Below are positions 1 to 7,469 of a DNA stretch of 64,000 bases, one piece after another. Position numbers and translations under genes: made by a program. The notes under the pieces are model-generated. The model was not told where the DNA came from. It made no database searches and was given only the letters and a program-made list of their open reading frames with translations. Numbering within the stretch: the stretch's first letter is position 1; every line of letters starts with the position of its first letter. Source of the stretch: Flavobacteriaceae bacterium NBU2973 (GTDB lineage Bacteria > Bacteroidota > Bacteroidia > Flavobacteriales > Flavobacteriaceae); contig JAOEIQ010000001.1 in NCBI GenBank assembly GCA_026162565.1, positions 427,419 to 491,418 on the forward strand, given 5' to 3'.

Positions 1-843
1 AAAGTATAAACCCCTAAAATAATTGAAAAAATTATTGAGGTTGCTTAATACTATATCTCCTTCTTTGTCAAATATTAAATTATCCCAATATTCTTTATCT
101 TTATGTGTTGTGGTATTTATATTATTATCATTATCGACATTAACTTCTTGATCCAAACGAATTCTTAATGAAGGAGAAACAGGAATAACATCACCATCTG
201 ATTCTATAAGCGTTATTTGTTCTGCGCTTGGTATGAAAGATATATCTTCGTATAAAATATCACCTTGTACGTCAGTAACTTCATTAATTTGTGTTCCTTC
301 AGAGGTCATGCCATCAGAAAAATAAATTAAGCTTTCATTAAAATCAGAATCATCGCCTATGTCAAAATCTCTCAAAAAATAGTTGTTTCTGTAAATGGAT
401 AATTTTATTGGGCTTAAGCTTTCAGAATCTTCATTATTTGAAATAATAGAGTCTAATTCAAAAGTTGAATTATTTTCAGAGTCAATATCTAATAGGGTAC
501 TAAAGTAAGGTAGTGTTAAAATAACAGAATCTAAAACTACTTGCTCACCGAATGTTGGGTCTAGAACATTAGGACTCATTTGGCTTAAAAAATTAGAAGT
601 AGTATTACCATAAATTGGGTCTTTATATAAGCCTAGCATTCCAATTGGGAGACCGTTGGTTTGAACTCGTTCTAATCTTTTAGTGTAAGCTCTTACGGCA
701 AAAGTATCAACAGAAGTGCTAAAATTAGTATTTATGCTTATACCACTCTCAAGATTAGTAAAATCTTCATCACAAGCAGTAAATGATGTAGTAATAATTG
801 CAAGTAACACAATTATATTTAGGGCTTTATGTATCTTCTTCAT
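1..843 (-). CDS. DUF4270 family lipoprotein (partial, runs off left edge)
   Basis: The reading frame is open from an ATG at 843 to base 1, giving 281 codons with no stop, so the C-terminus lies outside the window. The N-terminus is a lipoprotein signal: a short Lys-rich start, a hydrophobic run, and SFTAC with the lipidated Cys at residue 24. The body is Asp/Ser/Asn-rich with beta-strand-like segments such as VVLDSVILTLPY, which resembles the DUF4270 family of Bacteroidota surface lipoproteins. The function of that family is not established. It starts 10 bp after the stop of the upstream glycogen-synthase-like gene, so the two are probably cotranscribed. The family call is from memory. Confidence 0.75.
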   Translation of the reverse strand, partial: MKKIHKALNIIVLLAIITTSFTACDEDFTNLESGISINTNFSTSVDTFAVRAYTKRLERVQTNGLPIGMLGLYKDPIYGNTTSNFLSQMSPNVLDPTFGEQVVLDSVILTLPYFSTLLDIDSENNSTFELDSIISNNEDSESLSPIKLSIYRNNYFLRDFDIGDDSDFNESLIYFSDGMTSEGTQINEVTDVQGDILYEDISFIPSAEQITLIESDGDVIPVSPSLRIRLDQEVNVDNDNNINTTTHKDKEYWDNLIFDKEGDIVLSNLNNFFNYFRGLYF

Positions 844-852
844 AGGGTTTTA

Positions 853-1662
853 TTAACTCAACACTTTTTCATTATAAAATTCAGTGTAAGCAGTTGCAAA
901 AGTTTCAACTGGCTGATATCCTAAAACTGGCTTATCTGAATCATTTAAATGTTTTTGTATGGTGTCTGGTAGCATGTCTGATCCTTCTATCAAAGCATCC
1001 GAATAATCAATAGCTACTTTCATTAAACTTTCGTAATCAGGTTTTTCTAAAGTTGTTAACGTATTAGATTCAATACCATCAAACTTTATTTTCGCAACCA
1101 TGTCTTTATTTAACGTTCCATCAAAGCCTTGATTGTATATAGAAGTAACTATTTTACTTTCGTTGAATAATGGTTCGTCCTTAAAATATTCTTTTAAGTA
1201 CAAAGGTAATAGAGAAGCTAGCCATCCATGAACATGGATAATGTCTGGAGCCCAGTTTAGCTTTTTAACAGTTTCTATAACACCTTTTGCAAAGAAAATG
1301 GCACGCTCATCATTATCAGAAAACAAATTACCATCTTCATCTGTTAGGGTTGCTTTTCTTTTAAAGTACTCTTCGTTATCAATAAAATAAACTTGTATCC
1401 TTTCTTTAGGTATCGAAGCTACTTTTATTATTAGCGGCATATCAAGATCGTTAATCACTAAATTAATACCTGAAAGTCTAATAACTTCATGTAATTGGTG
1501 TCTTCTCTCGTTAATATTGCCATATCGTGGCATAAAAATTCGTATTTGTCCTCCTAACTTATTTACCATTCTTGGAGCTTCAAACGACATGGATGATATT
1601 TCTGTCTCAGGTAAATATGGCACTACTTCAGATGATACATACAATATCCTCTTATCCTTCAT
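853..1662 (-). CDS. Glycogen/starch synthase-like N-terminal domain protein
   Basis: The 269 residues match only the N-terminal half of GT5 glycogen synthase (GlgA): an opening beta strand ILYVSSEVVPY, then GGQIRIFMPRYG, and PDIIHVHGWLASLLPLY, the conserved DIIHxHDW-like segment. A full GlgA is about 480 residues, so the second Rossmann domain that completes the GT-B active site is absent. The usual KxGGLxD substrate loop after the first strand is not recognisable. I infer a protein that no longer makes glycogen, perhaps regulatory or binding. It has its own -7 box 39 bp upstream, diverges from panC, and precedes the DUF4270 gene. Confidence 0.75.
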   Translation of the reverse strand: MKDKRILYVSSEVVPYLPETEISSMSFEAPRMVNKLGGQIRIFMPRYGNINERRHQLHEVIRLSGINLVINDLDMPLIIKVASIPKERIQVYFIDNEEYFKRKATLTDEDGNLFSDNDERAIFFAKGVIETVKKLNWAPDIIHVHGWLASLLPLYLKEYFKDEPLFNESKIVTSIYNQGFDGTLNKDMVAKIKFDGIESNTLTTLEKPDYESLMKVAIDYSDALIEGSDMLPDTIQKHLNDSDKPVLGYQPVETFATAYTEFYNEKVLS

Positions 1663-1700
1663 ATAATTTATGCTTTTGAAAATTCAAAATAAAAAACACG

Positions 1701-1708
1701 CAAAAGTA
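1701..1708 (-). promoter_or_regulatory. -7 box for the glycogen-synthase-like gene
   Basis: On the minus strand this reads TACTTTTG, matching the Bacteroidota -7 consensus TAnnTTTG, 39 bp before the ATG at 1662. It is one half of a divergent promoter region with the panC box at 1740-1747. I see no clear -33 TTG. Confidence 0.6.
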
Positions 1709-1739
1709 CAAAAATTTATGCAAATTGACTGTAAAATCT

Positions 1740-1747
1740 TAAGTTTG
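1740..1747 (+). promoter_or_regulatory. -7 box for panC
   Basis: TAAGTTTG matches TAnnTTTG exactly. It ends 13 bp before a TTG and 22 bp before the GTG that is the likelier panC start, so the transcript has almost no leader. Confidence 0.6.
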
Positions 1748-1769
1748 CAGCGTTAAAATTTTGGTAAAA

Positions 1770-2621
1770 GTGAAAGTCTTTTCTGATAAAGTAGAACTTG
1801 TAAAAAAAATTAATCAGTTAAAAGCTGAAAACAATTCTATTGGATTTGTTCCTACTATGGGAGCCTTACATCAAGGTCATATGTCTTTGGTGAAACAAGG
1901 ATTATCAAATAACTCCTTTGTAGTTGTAAGTATTTTTGTTAATCCTACTCAATTTGACAATGCAGAAGATTTAAAGAAATATCCTAGAACTCTTGAAAGA
2001 GATGTCGATTTATTGAAGACTGTTTCTAAAGATAAGATTGTTGTTTATGCTCCAACGGTAGATGATATATATGAAGGGAACGCAAAATCAGAATCGTTTA
2101 ATTTTGATGGATTAGAGTTTGAAATGGAAGGTAAATTTCGTCAAGGACATTTCGATGGAGTTGGTACAATTGTTAAGCGTTTATTTGAAATTGTAGAACC
2201 TAACAATGCGTATTTTGGAGAGAAAGATTTTCAGCAATTAGCTATTATAAAAAAGTTGGTTAGCAAATATAATATTCCGGTTAAAGTAGTTGGTTGTAAA
2301 ATACATCGAGAAACTAACGGTTTAGCTATGAGTTCTCGTAACGAAAGACTAAAACCAGAGTACAAAAAAGCAGCGCCATTTATATTTAAAACCTTACAAT
2401 CTGCCAAGACAAAGTTTGGCACAAAAAGTGCTAATAAAGTTACGGAATGGGTAACCAAACAATTTGCAAAACATGAGCTTTTAGAATTAGAGTATTTCAT
2501 TATAGCAGATGTCGACACCTTAAAACCAGTTAAAAGAAAATCTAACAAAAAAACCTATCGTGCGTTTATAGCTGCTTATGCAGATGATATAAGATTAATA
2601 GATAATATCGCACTAAATTAA
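1770..2621 (+). CDS. panC: Pantoate--beta-alanine ligase PanC
   Basis: Condenses pantoate and beta-alanine with ATP to form pantothenate, in the cytoplasm, the last step before coenzyme A synthesis. The sequence has the family hallmarks: [12 protein letters not shown] with the HxGH nucleotide-binding motif at about residues 34-37, [19 protein letters not shown], and MSSRNERL as the KMSKS-like loop. Length of 283 residues is normal. The frame opens at a TTG at 1761, but homologues begin MKVF, so I place the start at GTG 1770. The panD gene follows 13 bp downstream, giving a pantothenate operon. Confidence 0.93.
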   Translation: MKVFSDKVELVKKINQLKAENNSIGFVPTMGALHQGHMSLVKQGLSNNSFVVVSIFVNPTQFDNAEDLKKYPRTLERDVDLLKTVSKDKIVVYAPTVDDIYEGNAKSESFNFDGLEFEMEGKFRQGHFDGVGTIVKRLFEIVEPNNAYFGEKDFQQLAIIKKLVSKYNIPVKVVGCKIHRETNGLAMSSRNERLKPEYKKAAPFIFKTLQSAKTKFGTKSANKVTEWVTKQFAKHELLELEYFIIADVDTLKPVKRKSNKKTYRAFIAAYADDIRLIDNIALN

Positions 2622-2622
2622 T

Positions 2623-2630
2623 TACCTTTG
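2623..2630 (+). promoter_or_regulatory. Possible -7 box directly before panD
   Basis: TACCTTTG lies in the 13-bp gap between panC and panD and ends 4 bp before the panD ATG. It matches TAnnTTTG but no -33 element is evident. If active it would give a leaderless panD transcript; it may be chance. Confidence 0.35.
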
Positions 2631-2634
2631 CCTC

Positions 2635-2985
2635 ATGCAAATTCAAGTAGTAAAATCAAAAATTCATAGAGTAAAAGTTACAGGTGCAGACCTTAACTAT
2701 ATTGGTAGTATTACTATCGATGAAGACTTAATGGATGCTGCAAATATTATTCAAGGAGAAAAAGTTCAAATTGTAAATAATAACAATGGAGCGCGTTTAG
2801 AAACCTATGCTATACCTGGTCCAAGAAATTCTGGAGAGATTACATTAAACGGAGCTGCTGCAAGATTAGTGTCGCCAGGAGATGTTCTTATTTTAATTAC
2901 TTATGCTTTTATGGATATAGAAGAAGCTAAAACTTTTAAGCCTTCATTAGTTTTTCCTGATGAAGCAACCAATCTTTTAAAATAA
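2635..2985 (+). CDS. panD: Aspartate 1-decarboxylase PanD
   Basis: Pyruvoyl-dependent enzyme that decarboxylates aspartate to beta-alanine, the substrate of PanC just upstream. The self-cleavage site G24-S25 is visible in [10 protein letters not shown], where the serine becomes the pyruvoyl group. Downstream [20 protein letters not shown] and the [11 protein letters not shown] segment are typical. Length of 116 residues is normal for the proenzyme. The start ATG is unambiguous. The next gene begins 3 bp after its stop. Confidence 0.95.
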   Translation: MQIQVVKSKIHRVKVTGADLNYIGSITIDEDLMDAANIIQGEKVQIVNNNNGARLETYAIPGPRNSGEITLNGAAARLVSPGDVLILITYAFMDIEEAKTFKPSLVFPDEATNLLK

Positions 2986-2988
2986 ATT

Positions 2989-3957
2989 TTGAATAAAACG
3001 ATATTAAAAACACTTAAAATAGCGCTCCCAATTGTATTGGGAGTTTTTTTAATATGGTATTCTCTATCTAAAGTTTCTATAAACGAGTTAGTAACCTATT
3101 TTAAAAATGCTAACTATTCTTGGATTTTACTAGGTATGTTTTTGGGGTTATTGAGTCATTTATCGCGCGCTTACAGATGGTTGTTTATGTTAGAGCCAAT
3201 GGGTTATAATGTAAAATTACCAAACAGTATTATGGCTGTTTTCGCTACTTATTTAATAAATTATACGATTCCTAGAGCAGGAGAAGTTGCACGTGCGTCA
3301 ATACTCACAAATTATGAAGGTGTGCCTTTTGAAAAAGGTTTTGGCACTATAGTCGCAGAACGTATTGCCGATTTAATCGTAATTTCTGGGATTATTCTTT
3401 TGACGCTTTTTCTGCAATTCGATTTTATTTATAGTTTTTTAGTTGAAAGATTTGAGCCTACAAAAATACTATTCAGTCTAGGACTTTTAATAGTTGCTTC
3501 TATTGCTATTTTCCTTTTTATAAAACGCAGTCAAACAACATTTGCACTAAAGGTAAAAACCTTTTTTAATGGTTTAATTGAAGGTGCTTTTAGTATTTTT
3601 AAAATGAAGAAAAAATGGGCATTCATTTTTCATACCTTATTTATTTGGGGAATGTATGTGCTTATGTTTTATGTGACAAGCTTTTGTTTGCCTGAATTAC
3701 AAAGTCTTCCTTTTGGAGCCATATTAATTGGGTTTATATCTGCTAGTTTTACTATTGCAGCCACAAATGGAGGTATTGGAGCTTATCCTTTAGCAGTATA
3801 TGCGGCTTTCTCAATTTTTGGAATTGCAGAAGAACCAAGTATCGCTTTTGGCTGGATAATGTGGACTTCCCAGACGTTACTAATCATTATTTTTGGAGGG
3901 CTATCCTTACTATACTTACCTATTTACAATAGAAATAAAGCAAAAGAGACAATATAA
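2989..3957 (+). CDS. Lysylphosphatidylglycerol synthase TM region-like (flippase-type) membrane protein
   Basis: A 322-residue integral membrane protein with about eight hydrophobic spans. It resembles the YbhN/UPF0104 or AglD/MprF flippase-domain family: LSHLSRAYRWLFML, then INYTIPRAGEVARASIL and ERIADLIVISGI, and a late TNGGIGAYPLAVY segment. Members are polytopic transporters of lipid-linked or phospholipid substrates; the substrate here cannot be read. The start is a TTG 3 bp after the panD stop, so it belongs to the panCD transcript. It has no fused aminoacyl-transferase domain. Confidence 0.8.
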   Translation: MNKTILKTLKIALPIVLGVFLIWYSLSKVSINELVTYFKNANYSWILLGMFLGLLSHLSRAYRWLFMLEPMGYNVKLPNSIMAVFATYLINYTIPRAGEVARASILTNYEGVPFEKGFGTIVAERIADLIVISGIILLTLFLQFDFIYSFLVERFEPTKILFSLGLLIVASIAIFLFIKRSQTTFALKVKTFFNGLIEGAFSIFKMKKKWAFIFHTLFIWGMYVLMFYVTSFCLPELQSLPFGAILIGFISASFTIAATNGGIGAYPLAVYAAFSIFGIAEEPSIAFGWIMWTSQTLLIIIFGGLSLLYLPIYNRNKAKETI

Positions 3958-4017
3958 TAGTTTTCAATCTTTCGCTTATTTTCATACCTTGTCAGTCCTA
4001 ACTCAAATCCTTTTACA

Positions 4018-5166
4018 ATGAAAAAGTTTATTAGTATTCTATTAATCCTTTTTTCAATCTCCTCAATGTCATCACAAGTAATTTACGAAGAATTTGCTTC
4101 AAGTAAATTAGGTGAAAAGCGTCAGATAAAAATACAATTACCTAGAGGTTATGAAAACGATACAGATAAAAGCTATCCACTTTTTATAGTTCTTGATGGT
4201 GATTACTTATTCGAAGCTGTCGCTGGAAATGTTGACTATTATTCCTATTGGGAAGATATGCCTGAAGCAGTTGTAGTTGGCATAAAACAAGTAGGCTATA
4301 GAGATAGTGATACCATGTATTCTGGTCAAAACTCATTACCAATAGAAGGTGGAGCAGACTTTTTTGAGTTTATTGGTATGGAATTAATACCATCTTTAAT
4401 TAGTAATTATAGATTAGAAGATTTTAGAGTGATTGTTGGTCATGGAGAAACCGCTAATTTTTTAAACTATTATTTACTAAAAGATAGACCTGTATTTCAG
4501 GGTTATATAGCTATTAGCCCGGATTTAGCTCCAGATGTAAATACGTATTTATCAGAAAGACTTCCCAAATTTGAAACCAAATTATTTTACTATTTAGCTA
4601 CTGGAACAAATGATAGAAAATCTGTTATAAGAGATAGTGAAGCTTTAAATACAACATTTACTGCTTTAGATAACAAAAACATATTATATAATTACGATAA
4701 TTTTGAAGGTGCTACACATTACAATGCGCCAGCTCATGCTATACCTAAAGCCTTAGAAAGTATCTTTTATGTATTTCAACCAATTAGTAAAGATGAATAC
4801 AAGGATACTATCTTAAAACTTGAATCGTCTCCTGTTGAGTATTTGGTTGAAAAATATCAAACTATACAAGAGCTTTTTGGTATTGATAAACAAATATTAA
4901 TTAACGATTTCAAAGCAATATCTGCTGCTATCGAAAAAACCGAACAGTTTAAATACTACGAAGATTTGGGTAAGCTAGCCAGAAAACAATATCCAGATAC
5001 GCTTCTAGGAAACTACTATTTAGCACGTTTTTATGAAGAAACAGGCGAACCTAAAAAAGCTATGAAAACGTATAAATCTGCTTATATTCTTGAAGAGATT
5101 GCTGGCATCACAAAAGATTTAATGCTAGAAAAAGCAGATGAAATTAAAGCTGATTTTGGGTACTAA
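4018..5166 (+). CDS. Esterase-like alpha/beta-hydrolase with nucleophile Ser replaced by Gly, exported
   Basis: Residues 1-20 form a signal peptide ending SSMSSQ. Residues 20-270 resemble the esterase D/IroE-like alpha/beta-hydrolase family: YPLFIVLDGD, AVVVGI, FFEFIGMELIPSL and FRVIVGHGETANF. The last motif should be GHSxGG, but residue 143 is Gly (codon GGA), so the serine nucleophile is missing. A late His is present in GATHYNAP. The C-terminal third looks TPR-like (LLGNYYLARFYEETGEPKKAM). I infer a non-catalytic, perhaps binding, periplasmic protein. It abuts radA with no gap, so both are probably cotranscribed. Confidence 0.75.
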   Translation: MKKFISILLILFSISSMSSQVIYEEFASSKLGEKRQIKIQLPRGYENDTDKSYPLFIVLDGDYLFEAVAGNVDYYSYWEDMPEAVVVGIKQVGYRDSDTMYSGQNSLPIEGGADFFEFIGMELIPSLISNYRLEDFRVIVGHGETANFLNYYLLKDRPVFQGYIAISPDLAPDVNTYLSERLPKFETKLFYYLATGTNDRKSVIRDSEALNTTFTALDNKNILYNYDNFEGATHYNAPAHAIPKALESIFYVFQPISKDEYKDTILKLESSPVEYLVEKYQTIQELFGIDKQILINDFKAISAAIEKTEQFKYYEDLGKLARKQYPDTLLGNYYLARFYEETGEPKKAMKTYKSAYILEEIAGITKDLMLEKADEIKADFGY

Positions 5167-6525
5167 ATGGCGAAAGTAAAAACAACGTTTTTTTGTCAAA
5201 ACTGTGGGAGTCAATATGCAAAATGGCAAGGACAATGTATTGCTTGTAAAGAGTGGAATACTATTGTAGAAGAAGTTATTCAAAAAACTGAAAAAAACGA
5301 TTGGAAAACCTCTGATAATAAGGTCAAACGTGTTTCAAAACCTCTGAAAATTCAAGATATAGATTCTACACAAGAATCAAGATTGAATACTTATGATAAT
5401 GAGTTTAATCGGGTTCTAGGTGGTGGTTTAGTTCCTGGATCGCTAACCTTGTTAGGTGGAGAACCTGGAATTGGCAAGAGTACATTATTGCTTCAGATTG
5501 CTTTAAAATTACCTTACAAAACATTATACGTTTCTGGAGAAGAAAGCCAGAAGCAGATAAAAATGCGCGCAGAACGTATTAATACTAATGAGAATAATTG
5601 TTTCATTTTAACCGAAACAAAAACACAAAATATCTTCAAGCAAATAGAAGCTCTTGAGCCAGATATTGTTGTGGTCGATTCTATACAAACATTACATAGT
5701 GATTATATAGAGTCGTCTTCAGGAAGTATTTCTCAAATTAAAGAATGCACAACAGAACTTATAAAATTTGCAAAGGAAACAGCAACTCCAGTAATTTTAA
5801 TTGGTCATATTACTAAAGATGGTAACATAGCTGGACCTAAAATTTTAGAGCATATGGTCGATACGGTTTTACAATTTGAAGGCGATCGTAATCATGTGTT
5901 TAGAATATTAAGAGCTAATAAAAATCGTTTTGGTTCTACTAACGAATTAGGTATTTACGAAATGCAAGGTTCTGGTTTACGAGAAGTGTCTAATCCTTCA
6001 GAAATACTAATTTCTAAAAAGGATGAAGAACTATCAGGTAATGCTATTGCTGCTACTTTAGAAGGTATGCGACCGCTTATGATAGAAGTTCAGGCTTTAG
6101 TAAGTACAGCAGTTTATGGAACTCCACAACGAAGTGCTACAGGTTTTAATGCCAAACGCTTAAATATGTTATTGGCTGTTTTAGAAAAGCGTGCAGGTTT
6201 TCGTTTAGGTACTAAAGATGTGTTTTTAAATATAACTGGAGGCATAACAGTCGATGATCCAGCTATCGATTTAGCAGTTGTAGCAGCTATTTTATCGTCT
6301 AACGAGGATGTAGCTTTACAACGTGATTTTTGTTTTGCTGCAGAAGTAGGTTTATCAGGAGAAATTAGACCTATTCAACGTGTGGAGCAACGTATTTTAG
6401 AAGCCGAAAAACTTGGATTCTCTACTATTTTTGTGTCTAAATACAATAAGATTGCTTTAAAAAATACAGCAATTAAAATTCAATTAATCTCAAAAATTGA
6501 GGATTTAGTAGGTTTTGTGGTTTAA
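5167..6525 (+). CDS. radA: DNA repair protein RadA (Sms)
   Basis: RecA-like ATPase that promotes branch migration of recombination intermediates. Domains are in the expected order: a C4 zinc finger with C10, C13, C24 and C27; the ATPase with Walker A GEPGIGKST at 98-106 and the strand DIVVVDSIQT; the RadA-specific KNRFG motif; and a C-terminal Lon-protease-like domain including FNAKRLNMLLAVLEKRAG. Length of 452 residues is normal. The ATG follows the stop of the esterase-like gene directly. Confidence 0.95.
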   Translation: MAKVKTTFFCQNCGSQYAKWQGQCIACKEWNTIVEEVIQKTEKNDWKTSDNKVKRVSKPLKIQDIDSTQESRLNTYDNEFNRVLGGGLVPGSLTLLGGEPGIGKSTLLLQIALKLPYKTLYVSGEESQKQIKMRAERINTNENNCFILTETKTQNIFKQIEALEPDIVVVDSIQTLHSDYIESSSGSISQIKECTTELIKFAKETATPVILIGHITKDGNIAGPKILEHMVDTVLQFEGDRNHVFRILRANKNRFGSTNELGIYEMQGSGLREVSNPSEILISKKDEELSGNAIAATLEGMRPLMIEVQALVSTAVYGTPQRSATGFNAKRLNMLLAVLEKRAGFRLGTKDVFLNITGGITVDDPAIDLAVVAAILSSNEDVALQRDFCFAAEVGLSGEIRPIQRVEQRILEAEKLGFSTIFVSKYNKIALKNTAIKIQLISKIEDLVGFVV

Positions 6526-6653
6526 CTTATCAATTAATATTGATGTGACTTGGTAATTTCTATTTTTAGAAGTTGAAATTAGAAAAATGCACATTTCCCT
6601 AGACAAAACATATGTTTTACTCATTTATGATTTTATAATTTATATTCTGAAAG

Positions 6654-6661
6654 TAAATTTG
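6654..6661 (+). promoter_or_regulatory. -7 box for the YD-repeat-like gene
   Basis: TAAATTTG matches TAnnTTTG and ends 17 bp before the ATG at 6679. It indicates that this gene has its own promoter rather than reading through from radA. Confidence 0.55.
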
Positions 6662-6678
6662 ATTAAAATATAAAAACA

Positions 6679-7416
6679 ATGAAAGGATTTATTTTTAAAT
6701 TAATATTATGCTTATGTGTTGTTTTGAATGCTCAAAACTCTGAAGATTTTGAGTCGTTTTCAGAAATAAAAACATATAAATACTTTCCAAAAAAGTCTGC
6801 ATATTATCAAATAGATAAAGTAAATAATAGTAAAATAGTAGAATCAAATTACTATTTAAATAGGAAATTAAAGCTGAAGTATGTATTTGAATATAATGAT
6901 AAGGGGAAATTAATTAAAGAGTTTATCAAATATGATTTTGAAGAAGGTTATGTTGATTTATTACTGAATGAATATAAATATTTTTATAATAATAACAAGC
7001 AATTGATAAGGAAAGAAAATAAAACATATTCAGAGTTTTTTTCCAAATTCAACTTGAATAACGAACCTCAAATTATAATTAGAAAAGGAGATTTTGGAAT
7101 ATCTATTCCTCAAAAAGAAGAATTAAAATATGATTCAAAAGGGAATGTAATTGAAGAACGTTTGTATTTTTTTACTGGAGAAGAAGACGAAACAGTAGAG
7201 TATAATAAATTTGTTTATGATGAATACAATAACATTATAAAAATTGAAAGGCAGTTTATTCCAGAACAAAATTTTCCAATTTTAATCACTGGAGGGCGTT
7301 CATTATTTCAAAAAGAAGAGTATTCTTATAAATATAATAAACAAGGACTTTGGGTGAAAAAATACCTAACTGTAAATGGTAAAAGAAAGTTAATAGAAAA
7401 GCGTCGTTTTATGTAA
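6679..7416 (+). CDS. Exported protein with YD/RHS-like strand repeats, function unknown
   Basis: A 245-residue protein beginning with a signal peptide (FIFKLILCLCVVLNAQ). The body is Tyr/Asn/Lys-rich and carries about five degenerate repeats of the form Y-x-Y-N-x-x-G/N-K-L-I-x-E, for example YNDKGKLIKEF, YNNNKQLIRKE, YDSKGNVIEER and YDEYNNIIKIE. This is the pattern of YD/RHS-type beta strands, though far too short for a toxin shell. I cannot assign a function. Low-complexity AT-rich codons set it slightly apart from its neighbours radA and ileS. Confidence 0.65.
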   Translation: MKGFIFKLILCLCVVLNAQNSEDFESFSEIKTYKYFPKKSAYYQIDKVNNSKIVESNYYLNRKLKLKYVFEYNDKGKLIKEFIKYDFEEGYVDLLLNEYKYFYNNNKQLIRKENKTYSEFFSKFNLNNEPQIIIRKGDFGISIPQKEELKYDSKGNVIEERLYFFTGEEDETVEYNKFVYDEYNNIIKIERQFIPEQNFPILITGGRSLFQKEEYSYKYNKQGLWVKKYLTVNGKRKLIEKRRFM

Positions 7417-7469
7417 TTAAATCTACACAAAATTCATTAAATTCGCACACCTAATAAAATGTGAGGAAA

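Noticed and set aside
2231..2548. Minus-strand frame of 105 codons inside panC
   Set aside because: It lies antisense within a clear panC; its translation has no domain and no promoter.
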